A DNA stretch of 64,000 bases from Pseudomonas mucidolens (lineage in GTDB: Bacteria > Pseudomonadota > Gammaproteobacteria > Pseudomonadales > Pseudomonadaceae), in assembly GCF_900106045.1 (NCBI RefSeq), contig NZ_LT629802.1, positions 2,604,001-2,668,000 on the forward strand, given 5' to 3'. Shown here one piece after another: positions 20,536 through 29,097 of this stretch. The notes under the pieces were generated by a model, which saw nothing but the letters and a program-made list of their open reading frames with translations, had not been told where the DNA came from and searched no databases. A program made the translations under genes and the position numbers. Positions within the stretch are counted from its first letter, which is position 1. Every line of letters starts with the position of its first letter.

Positions 20536-21225
20536 CTATCGCGAGCGAGCAGTTCCGACCCATCCGCGGAAGGAAAACGCCGCATAAAACATTGCGACAT
20601 TCAGAAAACCGGCCTCTTGCAACATCTCTTTTTCCTCGGCTGGGGTTAGCAGGTGCAGGCGCTCAGCCATCAACTTTCCCGTATTAGCTGCGGTCGCCGG
20701 ATCGAGGCCACGACGATCGCCAAAAGCAACAGAACGCGTTATCCAGTGGATTGGATCGGGTTCCGGAGCCGAGTGTCCTGCGATCACGATGTTCACACCA
20801 GGTTTTAGCCGACGATGTATTTCCTTCAGCGTGCGCAACCGCTCACTCCGTTCGATATGGTGGAGCGTGAGAAGGCAGGTTGCACCGTCGAAGGGTCCTG
20901 CAGGCGCCTGGTCCACAGTCCCCTCGACTAAACTGATGCGATCCGAAAATGGCACAATCGTTCGGCGCGCCAGATCTAACATGGCGGGTGAAGGATCGAC
21001 ACCGGTCAGCTGCCAACTTGGTTGTGCTTCAGCCAAGGCTTTGGTTTCCAGTCCGCCTCCTGCGCCAAGGACAAGAATGTGGGCTCCACTGGGGGCTTGT
21101 TCAGCCAGAAGTAGCATCATCATGCGATGGAGATCGGCAAGCCCCGGGACCTTGCGAGGCGCATCGTCCGTATAAGATGCAATCATGCCCGCGTTCGCAT
21201 AGGGCGAAGTGTGGTCTTGTTTCAT
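20536..21225 (-). CDS. Class I SAM-dependent methyltransferase
   Basis: 229 residues from ATG 21225 (AGGA upstream). SAM-binding motif I reads ILVLGAGGGLETKALAE, the acidic residue ends GVDPSPAML, and motif III-like DGATCLLTLHHI is present. The substrate is unknown. The same frame is open for 41 codons further upstream and would add a cysteine-rich leader (GAGCCYCAKHCCTSW) if translated from the ATG at 21348, but no ribosome binding site is visible there. It could act with the neighbouring receptor or be unrelated. Confidence 0.75.
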   Translation of the reverse strand: MKQDHTSPYANAGMIASYTDDAPRKVPGLADLHRMMMLLLAEQAPSGAHILVLGAGGGLETKALAEAQPSWQLTGVDPSPAMLDLARRTIVPFSDRISLVEGTVDQAPAGPFDGATCLLTLHHIERSERLRTLKEIHRRLKPGVNIVIAGHSAPEPDPIHWITRSVAFGDRRGLDPATAANTGKLMAERLHLLTPAEEKEMLQEAGFLNVAMFYAAFSFRGWVGTARSR

Positions 21226-21574
21226 AAAATCCTGAAGAGTGGGAGCGATCAAACGCTGGTTTTTCCTGCGTTCTTCAACGAGAAACCAGGAAGTACAGCA
21301 GTGCTTGGCGCAATAACAGCAGCCGGCGCCTGACGAGCCGGAAGTCATGTAATATTTGAAGTTGCGTTATATGGCAGGCGATGTCAACTTCTTCCTTGCT
21401 CTCCATTGAGACTTTCAGCGTGTGGGTTGTCAGGGCCAGGGGCAATCATTCCCCATCGGGAAACACTCGCGGACTAATCCGTCGGCTTTTTGGTACTGCA
21501 GGAGCCAGTTTATTTTGAACCGCCTTCGGGCGGTTCTTCGGTTAGAGGGCGTCGTCGATAACGGTTTGGCGAGA
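21226..21574. other. Intergenic region with a GC-rich hairpin
   Basis: 349 bp with no gene seen. A perfect 8-bp stem with TTCG tetraloop (GAACCGCC-TTCG-GGCGGTTC) lies at 21517-21536. It lacks a clean T-run in either direction, so terminator function is only possible. It lies just downstream of the broken Rieske gene. Confidence 0.4.
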
Positions 21575-22192
21575 TCATTGTCCCGCCTTTTGGTCACGTC
21601 GTTGTTGTTCGACGTCGGCGCGTTTTTTCAGGTGAATGCGGGTAGCGACAGCGGGGGCATCACTGGCCACGGATATCTCGTAATGTTGCTCGCCGCGGTC
21701 GTTGAGTGCCGTCTCCAGACCCCCGAGACCCTCGACATTCTCATTGAAGGTGGCGAAGAGTTCGCTCGTGCATGAACTCGCCGAGGGCTTTATCGCGCTG
21801 GGCGAAGTCGCGCCCGTGGACGATGAAGTAATGCAAGCTGTTGTTGGTTTCCGGAGTCAGGATGTGCGCCGTGCGAATGTGAAACAGCTCACGGCGTTCG
21901 AGCGGTTGGGCGCTGTCGTAGAAGGTCACCCTGACTCGGTGCAAGGCCGGCGATAGAAACTCTGAGGTGGCAATGCGTGCCGCCGTTGTGCAGTCTTCCA
22001 GGCCAGTCGTCTGGCCCCAGACGGGCGACAGGGTGGTCGGCACCACTTCGCGAATCAGCGTGTAATGGCCCTCCTTGAGGTCGAGCTTGTAGGGCGCGCT
22101 GGCATAGTCTGGCGTACCAATGGTGTTCGCATGAAGAAAGCTCAGGTGGGTCAGGTTCATGAGGTTTTCGTGCAGGCTGACATAGTTACCCA
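21575..22192 (-). pseudogene. Rieske non-haem iron oxygenase (vanillate demethylase/VanA-like), truncated and frameshifted
   Basis: From ~22192 the minus strand reads GNYVSLHENLMNLTHLSFLHA, the iron-binding catalytic-domain motif of VanA/TsaM-type oxygenases (conserved N, D/N and two H). It continues through the C-terminal domain to FMHER at ~21767. There the frame shifts: the open frame ends at 21741, but the continuation LFATFNENVEGLGGLE and EQHYEISVASDAPAVATR is plain in another frame, ending at TGA 21575-21577. The N-terminal ~150 residues with the Rieske cluster are absent. At 22193 the sequence passes into the duplicated segment. Not functional. Confidence 0.85.
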
Positions 22193-22403
22193 AATGATCT
22201 GACTCGTCGTCTTTGTATGTGATGAGGCGAAGACAATCAACGGGGGATGCACTGAATAGCGCGCCCATGACCTGCCCTTGGAGCGGCAAATACGGCAAAA
22301 TCGAGCCACAAATCGTCGGTGATATGATCTAAGCGTTTATATTTCGCCAAGAGAGTGCCCATGGATCGCTTGTCCACGTTGTTGTCGCAGTTTGGAGTGC
22401 GCG
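22193..22403 (+). repeat. Copy 2 of the ~211-bp duplicated segment
   Basis: Matches 2306-2516 (see that entry). Here it forms the promoter and start of the intact AraC gene; its first ~30 bp still encode what are the last ten codons of the LysR gene in copy 1. Confidence 0.9.
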
Positions 22404-23206
22404 CAAACCTGTTTTACAACGGCAAACTGTGCGGCTTGGCGTCCTACAATGGCACTGAACGGCGTGGTTATATCCATCTGCTGCAGGCGGGTAGCGTCAC
22501 GTTGTCGGGGCCCGATCGCAAGGACTTGCTGCTGACCTGCCCCAGCCTGATTTTCATGCCACGTCCCAGCCGTCATCAACTCTTTGCTGATGAGTCCGAG
22601 AGCGCTCAACTGCTGTGTGCGTCAGTGGAGTTCGAGGGCGGCGTAGATAACCCGTTGTCGGCGTCGCTACCCGATTGCCTGGTGCTGTCCCTGGATGAGC
22701 TGCCAATGTTGGCCGATACGCTGAAATGGATGTTCGACGAGGCGGCAGGCGGACATTGTGGCAGGGAGGCCGCACTGAATTGCTTGTTCGAATTATTGAT
22801 CATTTTGTTGTTTCGGCACCTGCTCGACCATCAACAGTTGCGTAGCGGAATGATGGCTGGATTGGCCGACGTGCGGCTGGCGCGATCTCTTGTACAGATT
22901 CACAATGCACCTCATCGTGCCTGGTCGATCGCGGAACTGGCGAGCGAGTCGAACATGTCGCGTGCAGCCTATGCGGTGCATTTTCGGGCGGTTATCGGGC
23001 AAACACCTGCGGATTATCTGTTGAGTTGGCGTATCAGCCTGGCGCAAAAACGTCTGCGTGAAGGACGCTCGATTACGCTGATCGCCGCCGAAGTCGGTTA
23101 TGAAAGCCCTTCGGCACTTGCACGCGCATTTCGACGCAAGACGGGTTATAGCCCTCGGGACTGGATGAAAGATCTGTCAGGAGAATGTGACGGGGCAATG
23201 GCCTGA
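22361..23206 (+). CDS. AraC-family transcriptional regulator (cupin_6 type)
   Basis: 281 residues: N-terminal cupin-like effector domain, then a two-helix-turn-helix AraC domain (about 185-275; IAELASESNMSRAAYAVHFRA and IAAEVGYESPSALARAF). ATG at 22361 is preceded by AGAGAG; a GTG two codons earlier is possible. A shredded second copy lies at 2474-2580. Such regulators often sit next to the oxidoreductase they control. The nearest candidates are the broken Rieske gene upstream or the convergent DUF417 gene. Confidence 0.85.
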   Translation: MDRLSTLLSQFGVRANLFYNGKLCGLASYNGTERRGYIHLLQAGSVTLSGPDRKDLLLTCPSLIFMPRPSRHQLFADESESAQLLCASVEFEGGVDNPLSASLPDCLVLSLDELPMLADTLKWMFDEAAGGHCGREAALNCLFELLIILLFRHLLDHQQLRSGMMAGLADVRLARSLVQIHNAPHRAWSIAELASESNMSRAAYAVHFRAVIGQTPADYLLSWRISLAQKRLREGRSITLIAAEVGYESPSALARAFRRKTGYSPRDWMKDLSGECDGAMA

Positions 23207-23254
23207 GGAGAGCATCGAACTGCTTCAGGCCACTCCAAGAGGACAACCATCGGT

Positions 23255-23761
23255 TTAACGGCTTTCCAATTCGGTTAAAGAGTGACCGGCCACAAATATC
23301 GAAGCGACAAGCAACCCGATGTCTTTAAGAAGAAACTGACCCGGCGCAACCGAAATGCCTGGAAAACCGAGGCTAGGCTCAATCACGCCGGGGGTTGAGA
23401 ACATAAAGCTCAGGGTTGTGAAGAACAATCCGGCAGACAGCGCACCACCGATCAATGAGAGCTTTGGTGACAGCACGCGACCTGCGATCAGAACACCGAT
23501 CGAGACCTCCAGCACGCCGAGCAGGCTGGAGAAGGTATCCACACTGAAAATGCCATAAACCCAACCCAGGAAAGGGCTATTGCTCACCAGCGGAACCAGT
23601 CCGACTGCTTCGTAGTGGGTGAACTTCATACCGCCGAACCAGAAGTAAATCACGGTAAGTGCAAAGTAAGCACCGTAGGTGCCTATTGCCATGGTTCGGC
23701 CCCCGAGCGTTGAAGGGTTTTCTACGCTGGTTCTAGGGTTCTTGAGACTTAAGGTTTTCAT
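23255..23761 (-). CDS. DUF417/YkgB-family inner-membrane protein
   Basis: 168 residues with four hydrophobic helices, including YFALTVIYFWFGGMKFTHYEA and the C-terminal LKDIGLLVASIFVAGHSL, characteristic of DUF417 (YkgB/RclC) proteins linked to reactive-chlorine or redox stress. ATG 23761 was chosen over a codon 15 bp upstream. It is convergent with the AraC gene, 48 bp apart. Between its start and the next gene (23762-24028) no feature was recognised. Confidence 0.78.
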   Translation of the reverse strand: MKTLSLKNPRTSVENPSTLGGRTMAIGTYGAYFALTVIYFWFGGMKFTHYEAVGLVPLVSNSPFLGWVYGIFSVDTFSSLLGVLEVSIGVLIAGRVLSPKLSLIGGALSAGLFFTTLSFMFSTPGVIEPSLGFPGISVAPGQFLLKDIGLLVASIFVAGHSLTELESR

Positions 23762-24028
23762 GGTCACGGCTTCCAAGAGAGTGGTGAGGAACGCTAATCA
23801 GCAACCTAACGCGGTGTGCGTTGGGAACGGAGACAGTGTTGCCTTTGATTCCACTCTCGTGGCTTCCGAACGTATTGCGTTCAGTGCAGATCGTCTTGAC
23901 TCATTGCAGCTCTTCAACGCTGTCAGGAAGGGCTGCAAAGGCCGCCTAGCTGCCGAATGGCGGTCAATACCATTGTTTGAGTAAGCGCATCGCGAGTTCC
24001 TTATTTATTATTGTGTATTCGTAGCCGT

Positions 24029-25264
24029 TCAAACCTTGGCTGATGCCAGTTCCACCGCTCGCTCATCGCGGAAGGCAAACAGGAACACCAGCACCACGCC
24101 CAGGGAAAAGCAGGCCGGGAACAACCAGATGCTCTGCCACTGATGACCCGCGGGGGTGGCGTAGTAGTCGGAGACATGACCCGCGACCCAAAAACCGATC
24201 AGCATGCCAAAGCCATAGGTGGCCAGGGTAATCAGGCCTTGAGCCGAACTTCTGAAGCGCTCTGGAGTTTTGGCGTCGGTGTAGATCTGCCCGGACACAA
24301 AGAAAAAGTCGTAGCAGATACCGTGCAAGGCAATACCGGTGAACAGCATGAAGGCCAGGTCCGCGTTATTGCCGTAGGCGAACAGCACGTAGCGCAAGGC
24401 CCAGGCCAACATGCCCATCAATAATGCGATCTTGATGCCGAAGCGGTGAATGAACAGAGGCAGCAGGAGCATGAACAGGACTTCGGAGACCTGCCCGATG
24501 GCCATCTTCGCCGTGGGATTGGTCACGCCGATTTCCGCGAGGAACGGATTGGCATTCTGGTAATAGAACGCCAGCGGAATGCAGATCAGGATCGAGGCAA
24601 TGAAGAACACCAGGTAGCTGCGGTCTTTGAGCAGGCCCAGCGCATCCAGACCGAGCATCTGCTTGAGGCCTCTGCGGCGGGTTTCGGACTTGAGCGGCGC
24701 GGTACTCGGTAGGGTAAAGCTGTACAGCCCCAGCACCAGGGACGCCAGCGCCGCCATCAGGAAAGTGTTGCGCAGGCCACCGCTAGCAATGGCGTCTTTA
24801 GAGTCCCAGGCGAAGACAAAACTGATCACCACGCCGGCGACGATCCAGCCCACGGTGCCCCACACCCGAATACGCGAGAACTCAAGCGCCGGGTCGCGCA
24901 TCTGCCGAAAAGCCACGGAATTGACCAATGCCAGGGTCGGCATATAGATCATCATGTAGGCCAGCACGTAGGGATAGAACGCGCCGAAGTCCGGCGCCCG
25001 GTACAGCTGATAGAGCAACACCGCCCCCACCAGGTGCAGCACCGCCAGGATACGCTCGGCATTGAAGAAGCGGTCAGCGATCAGCCCGATCACGAACGGG
25101 GCAATGATCGCGCCCCAGGACTGGGTCGAGAACGCCATGCCAATCTGGCCGCCGCTGGCACCCAACTGGCTGGACAGGAAAGTGCCCAGGGTGACGAACC
25201 AGCCACCCCAGATAAAGAACTGCAGAAACATCATGGCGCTCAAGCGCGCAGTCATCCACGTCAT
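24029..25264 (-). CDS. MFS transporter, nucleoside/sugar:H+ symporter type (NupG-like)
   Basis: 411 residues, 12 predicted helices. N-terminus LSAMMFLQFFIWGGWFVTLGT and the segment FSTQSWGAIIAPFVIGLIADRFF are typical of the NupG/YegT group. ATG at 25264 is preceded by GGTGA. It lies 42 bp downstream of the isomerase-like gene, as the last member of a three-gene operon regulated by the divergent LacI protein. It probably imports the sugar or polyol that the two enzymes act on. Confidence 0.85.
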   Translation of the reverse strand: MTWMTARLSAMMFLQFFIWGGWFVTLGTFLSSQLGASGGQIGMAFSTQSWGAIIAPFVIGLIADRFFNAERILAVLHLVGAVLLYQLYRAPDFGAFYPYVLAYMMIYMPTLALVNSVAFRQMRDPALEFSRIRVWGTVGWIVAGVVISFVFAWDSKDAIASGGLRNTFLMAALASLVLGLYSFTLPSTAPLKSETRRRGLKQMLGLDALGLLKDRSYLVFFIASILICIPLAFYYQNANPFLAEIGVTNPTAKMAIGQVSEVLFMLLLPLFIHRFGIKIALLMGMLAWALRYVLFAYGNNADLAFMLFTGIALHGICYDFFFVSGQIYTDAKTPERFRSSAQGLITLATYGFGMLIGFWVAGHVSDYYATPAGHQWQSIWLFPACFSLGVVLVFLFAFRDERAVELASAKV

Positions 25265-25306
25265 AACAGTCACCGTCTTATTGTTATTGAAAGCAGCAGG
25301 TGAAAC

Positions 25307-26410
25307 TCAGGCGTCAGGCAAGCCCAACAAACGCCTGTTGGAAGCCGCATCGCTGGCCACGCTGACAAAATCGTCAAAGGCCTTTTGGCTTCGGGTAATC
25401 ATGTGTTCGCGGATGAACCCCGCGCCTTCGGCGGCGCCTTGCGCGGAGTCTTTCAGGCAGCACTCCCACTCCAGCACGGCCCAGCCGGTGAAGCCATATT
25501 GGGTCAGCTTGCTGAAAATCGACTTGAAATCGATCTGGCCATCACCCAGCGAGCGAAAACGTCCAGGGCGCTCGACCCAGCTCTGGTAACCGCCATAGAC
25601 ACCGGAGCGCGCATCGGGACGGAACTCCGCGTCCTTGACGTGGAACATGCGGATGCGTGAATGATAACGGTCAATAAAACCCAGGTAGTCCATTTGCTGC
25701 AGCAGCAGGTGGCTGGGGTCATAGAGGATGGCCGCGCGCGGATGGTGATCGACGGCATCGAGGAAACGCTCGAATGTGGCGCCGTCGTGCAGGTCCTCAC
25801 CGGGATGAATTTCGTAGCACAGGTCGACACCGGCCTCATCAAAGCAGTCGAGGATCGGCAGCCAGCGCTTGGCCAGTTCGGCAAAACCTTGCTCCACCAA
25901 CCCCGCGGGACGTTGCGGCCAGGGGTACATATAGGGCCATAGCAAGGCCCCGGAAAAGGTCGCGTGCGCCGTCAACCCCAGACGCTGACTGGCCCGCGCC
26001 GCCAGCTTCAATTGCTCAATCGCCCACTCGGTGCGTGCCTGGGGTTGGCCACGCAGATGAGCCGGCGCGAAGTCATCGAACACCGCATCGAACGCCGGGT
26101 GCACGGCCACCAACTGCCCTTGCAGGTGGGTGGACAGCTCGCTGATTTCAACCCCGGCGCTGGCGCACACGGCCTTCAATTCATCGCAATAGCTCTGGCT
26201 TTCGGCAGCACGTTCAAGGTCGATGTAGCGCGTGCCGAGGGTCGGCAGTTGGATGGCTTTGTAGCCTTGGGATGCCGCCCACTGGGCGATATTGGCCAGG
26301 GTGTCGAAAGGCGCTTCATCAGCGATGAACTGCGCCAGGAATATCCCAGGTCCGCGCAGACCTTGATGGGCCAGGGCGTTCGGGGTCACGGCAGGCGTCT
26401 GCTGTTTCAT
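25307..26410 (-). CDS. Sugar-phosphate isomerase/epimerase (xylose-isomerase-like TIM barrel)
   Basis: 367 residues of the AP-endonuclease-2 superfamily, as in IolE, IolI or 2-keto-myo-inositol dehydratase-type enzymes. Metal-binding positions are suggested by CYEIHPGEDLHDG, ILYDPSHLLLQ, FHVKDAEF and AVLEWECC. ATG at 26410 follows GGAG; its start overlaps the stop of the upstream dehydrogenase (ATGA), implying coupling. Probably acts on the keto-sugar made by the dehydrogenase. Confidence 0.82.
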   Translation of the reverse strand: MKQQTPAVTPNALAHQGLRGPGIFLAQFIADEAPFDTLANIAQWAASQGYKAIQLPTLGTRYIDLERAAESQSYCDELKAVCASAGVEISELSTHLQGQLVAVHPAFDAVFDDFAPAHLRGQPQARTEWAIEQLKLAARASQRLGLTAHATFSGALLWPYMYPWPQRPAGLVEQGFAELAKRWLPILDCFDEAGVDLCYEIHPGEDLHDGATFERFLDAVDHHPRAAILYDPSHLLLQQMDYLGFIDRYHSRIRMFHVKDAEFRPDARSGVYGGYQSWVERPGRFRSLGDGQIDFKSIFSKLTQYGFTGWAVLEWECCLKDSAQGAAEGAGFIREHMITRSQKAFDDFVSVASDAASNRRLLGLPDA

Positions 26411-27574
26411 ACGGAGCACTCCAGCGGGGTCCACTTGGCGTTGCTGTTATGACTGGCAATGGCGGTCTCGATAAAGGCCATGCCACGCAGACCAATCTCA
26501 ATTCCCGGCACGCCGGGTGCAGTGTTGCCTGTCACCTCACTACGAATGGCTTTGGCAAAATCGCCATACAGATTGGCCATGGCTTCCAGGTAGCCTTCAG
26601 GATGGCCGGCGGGCAAGCGCATACGCTGGGTCGCGGCCTCGCACAACCACGGCTGCCCGGTGCCGGAGCGCAAGATGCGCAGCGGTTGATCCAATGCGCG
26701 ATGAATCAGGCTGGCGGGTTGTTCCTGCCGCCATTCGAGGCCGCCCTTGTCGCCGTAGACACGAATGCTCAGCGGGTTCTCTTCACCCGCGCAGACCTGG
26801 CTGGCGATCAGCACGCCACTGGCGCCCTGCTCCATCTTGAACAACATAGCGGCGTCGTCATCCAGTTGACGGCCCTCGATGTGCACACCCAGGGTGGCAC
26901 ACAGGTGGGTGACAGCTTGATCGGCAACAAACTCCGCCAGGGAAAAGGCATGGGTGCCGATATCGCCGATGCAACCACCCAACCCAGACAACGCCGGCTG
27001 CCCCCGCCACTCGGCCTGCTTGTTGCCTTGCCCGGCCACATCCTGGCTGAGCCAGCCCTGGGGATACTCCACCAGCACCTTGCGCACGGCACCGATCACG
27101 CCGCTGCGCACCATTTCACGCGCTTGCCAGACCATGGGGTAGCCGAGGTAGGTATGGGCCAGGCCATACAGACCGGCGCTGGTGTCCAACACGTTCTTCA
27201 GGGCCCGCAGTTCAGCCAGATTCAGCGCAGCGGGCTTTTCGCTGAAAACATGGAAGCCTGCGGCCAACGCCTCGCTGGCCACTGGCGCATGCAGATGATT
27301 GGGGGTGACGATCACCAGCAGCTCCATGCGCTGCTCTGCTGGAAGCGCCCGCTCGGCCTCAAGCATCAGTTGCCAAGTGCTGTAGCAGCGCGATTGCGCC
27401 AGACCCAGATGACTGCCCGTGCGCAGGTTGTTCTGCAGGTCGCGACTGAACGCACCGCATACCAGCTCAAAACGCCCATCGAGCCCCGCGGCCTGACGAT
27501 GAGCTTGGGCAATAAAAGAGCCCTCCCCCCCCACCGACGAAGCCCATTCTTATTTTAGGTATCACTGTGCTCAT
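26407..27574 (-). pseudogene. Gfo/Idh/MocA-family NAD(P)-dependent sugar dehydrogenase, frame interrupted at a poly-G tract
   Basis: The family oxidises sugars, polyols or inositols. The natural start is ATG 27574, reading MSTVIPKIRMGFVGG, the expected Rossmann opening. Codons then meet a run of eight G (27525-27532 on the plus strand as C) that shifts the frame. Seven G would restore GFVGGGEGSFIAQAHR and the remaining ~370 residues, which are otherwise intact, including EKPAAL and the C-terminal domain. Either a disrupted gene, a phase-variable tract, or a sequencing error. A GTG at 27534 could start the downstream frame but would lose the first beta-strand of the NAD site. Confidence 0.8.
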
Positions 27575-27619
27575 CACTGATCTTCTCTTTTCGGCCTGGC
27601 TAAACGGCTGCTTGAAGCA

Positions 27620-27639
27620 AAATGTAACCGGTTACATTT
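27620..27639. promoter_or_regulatory. Perfect 20-bp palindromic operator for the LacI-family regulator
   Basis: AAATGTAACCGGTTACATTT is a perfect palindrome with the central CG typical of LacI/GalR-family sites. It lies between the sugar-dehydrogenase operon (starts 27574) and the divergent regulator gene (27761), where it could control both. Confidence 0.8.
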
Positions 27640-27760
27640 CAACAAGAATTTATGCGTTACCGAGCCGGCTGTCAAATCGATAAAACCTACTTGCGAGGAT
27701 TTCGGCGCAGGCGGACCTGCTGTAAGCTCGCCCGACGCACAGTGTGAACATGAGGTGGTT

Positions 27761-28780
27761 TTGTCCAATATTCGTGAAGTCGCCCGGCTCGCCGGCGTGT
27801 CGGTGGCCACCGTATCGAGAACCCTGAAATCACCCGACTGCGTGCGCCAGGCCACTCGGGACAAGGTCAATGCCGCCGTCGAGCAAGCGGGTTATCGCCC
27901 CAACCTGATGGCCGTGCAGTTCCGTTCACGGCGAACCGCCAACCTGGTCATCCTCGTCCCGAAAATTGCCAACACGTTTTTTGCCCGCGTGATCAGCGGT
28001 GCACAACAGGCTGCCCAAGCCGCCGGTTATCGACTGTTGTTGTGCGATACCCAAGGGCGCGAAGACATCGAACGTGAGTTTGCCGACCTAGTCTATGCTC
28101 ATCAGGCCGATGGCGTGATCCAGCTGCGCGCCTACGATCCTTTCCCAGCTGATAGCGTTGACACCCCGCCGATGGTCAATGCATGCGAAGTGATCAAGGG
28201 CGGCCGCCACCCCACCATCAGTCTCGACAACCACGCGGCCGCCAAGGCGATGACCGAGCACCTGATCAGTTTGGGCCATCGCCGGATCGGCCTGATCAAA
28301 GGTCCTCAAAGCAGCCCTCTGACCCAAGATCGGGTCGCGGGTTACCAGACTGCCTTGGATCAAGCAGGCATCACTCCCGACTCAGCGATTATTTGCCACG
28401 GTGACTTCAGCTTGCGCGCCGGCTATGACGGCGCCACGACCCTGCTGACTATGCCCGATCGCCCTACAGCGCTGTTTTGTGAGAACGATGAGATGGCCAT
28501 TGGCGCGCTCAAGCGCATCAAGGAAATGGGCCTGCGCGTGCCCGAGGATATTTCGTTGGTGGGGTTCGATGACATTCCACTGGCGCAGTATTGCGATCCA
28601 CCGCTTACGACCATCGCACAGCCTTGCGAAGCATTTGGGCGAAGAGCGGTAGAAATGCTGATCGACGTGATCGAGACAAAATCGACCGTCAGGCAGATTG
28701 TGATACTGCCTTTCACGCTTACGATACGTGAGAGCACTGCCCCGCCAAGTTCGTCAAACTACCCAGGCGCCGGGCCTTGA
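27761..28780 (+). CDS. LacI-family transcriptional regulator
   Basis: About 339 residues. Helix-turn-helix SNIREVARLAGVSVATVSRTLK at the N-terminus, then a periplasmic-binding-like effector domain (ISLDNHAAAKAMTEHLISLG, FCENDEMAIGAL, VGFDDIPLAQY). The TTG at 27761 is favoured because GAGG sits five bases before it; a GTG at 27755 overlaps that ribosome binding site. The family repeat normally ends near TIRESTAP; the last ~10 residues here run over the remnant encoded on the opposite strand and look added. Likely repressor of the divergent sugar operon. Confidence 0.85.
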   Translation: MSNIREVARLAGVSVATVSRTLKSPDCVRQATRDKVNAAVEQAGYRPNLMAVQFRSRRTANLVILVPKIANTFFARVISGAQQAAQAAGYRLLLCDTQGREDIEREFADLVYAHQADGVIQLRAYDPFPADSVDTPPMVNACEVIKGGRHPTISLDNHAAAKAMTEHLISLGHRRIGLIKGPQSSPLTQDRVAGYQTALDQAGITPDSAIICHGDFSLRAGYDGATTLLTMPDRPTALFCENDEMAIGALKRIKEMGLRVPEDISLVGFDDIPLAQYCDPPLTTIAQPCEAFGRRAVEMLIDVIETKSTVRQIVILPFTLTIRESTAPPSSSNYPGAGP

Positions 28781-28920
28781 TATCGCGATTGATCTGATCG
28801 CGGGATTTACCTGCCAGCTTGGCGAAGACCAGCAACGGCAAATTGCTCGAATCCTCATAACTGGCCAGCATCTTAGATACGATCGCGCTGGATGTCAGAC
28901 CTCTGAGATTTGTGCAATTT
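28740..28920 (-). pseudogene. Fragment of a small helix-turn-helix protein (possible Xre/MbcA-type)
   Basis: The minus strand reads KMLASYEDSSNLPLLVFAKL then AGKSRDQINRDIKARRLGSL, which looks like a genuine DNA-binding segment of a Pseudomonas protein family associated with Xre/MbcA/ParS-type antitoxins. Nothing resembling a full gene remains: the downstream part is cut where it meets the LacI gene. The remaining space to 29097 shows nothing recognisable. Confidence 0.35.
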
Positions 28921-29097
28921 TTCAGTCTGGATTGGAACGGGTATGGCAGGCGACTGATGGGGCACGATGAGGGCCGTTTCACTGTAACCGTCTGGGCAAG
29001 GCCCCTTTTGCCGTTGATGCGACCAAATCAACCAATCACATGAACAGAACGCTGGCCCAGTCGGTCAACACGCAGTAAGTGACAGGAATAGGCCCTA

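Noticed and set aside
21517..21536. Hairpin taken as a strong terminator or part of a tRNA
   Set aside because: The stem is good but no T-run follows in either direction, and no cloverleaf arms or CCA end could be built around it.
26449..27558. Plus-strand open frame of 369 codons
   Set aside because: Antisense to the Gfo/Idh/MocA gene; low-complexity, no domain pattern.
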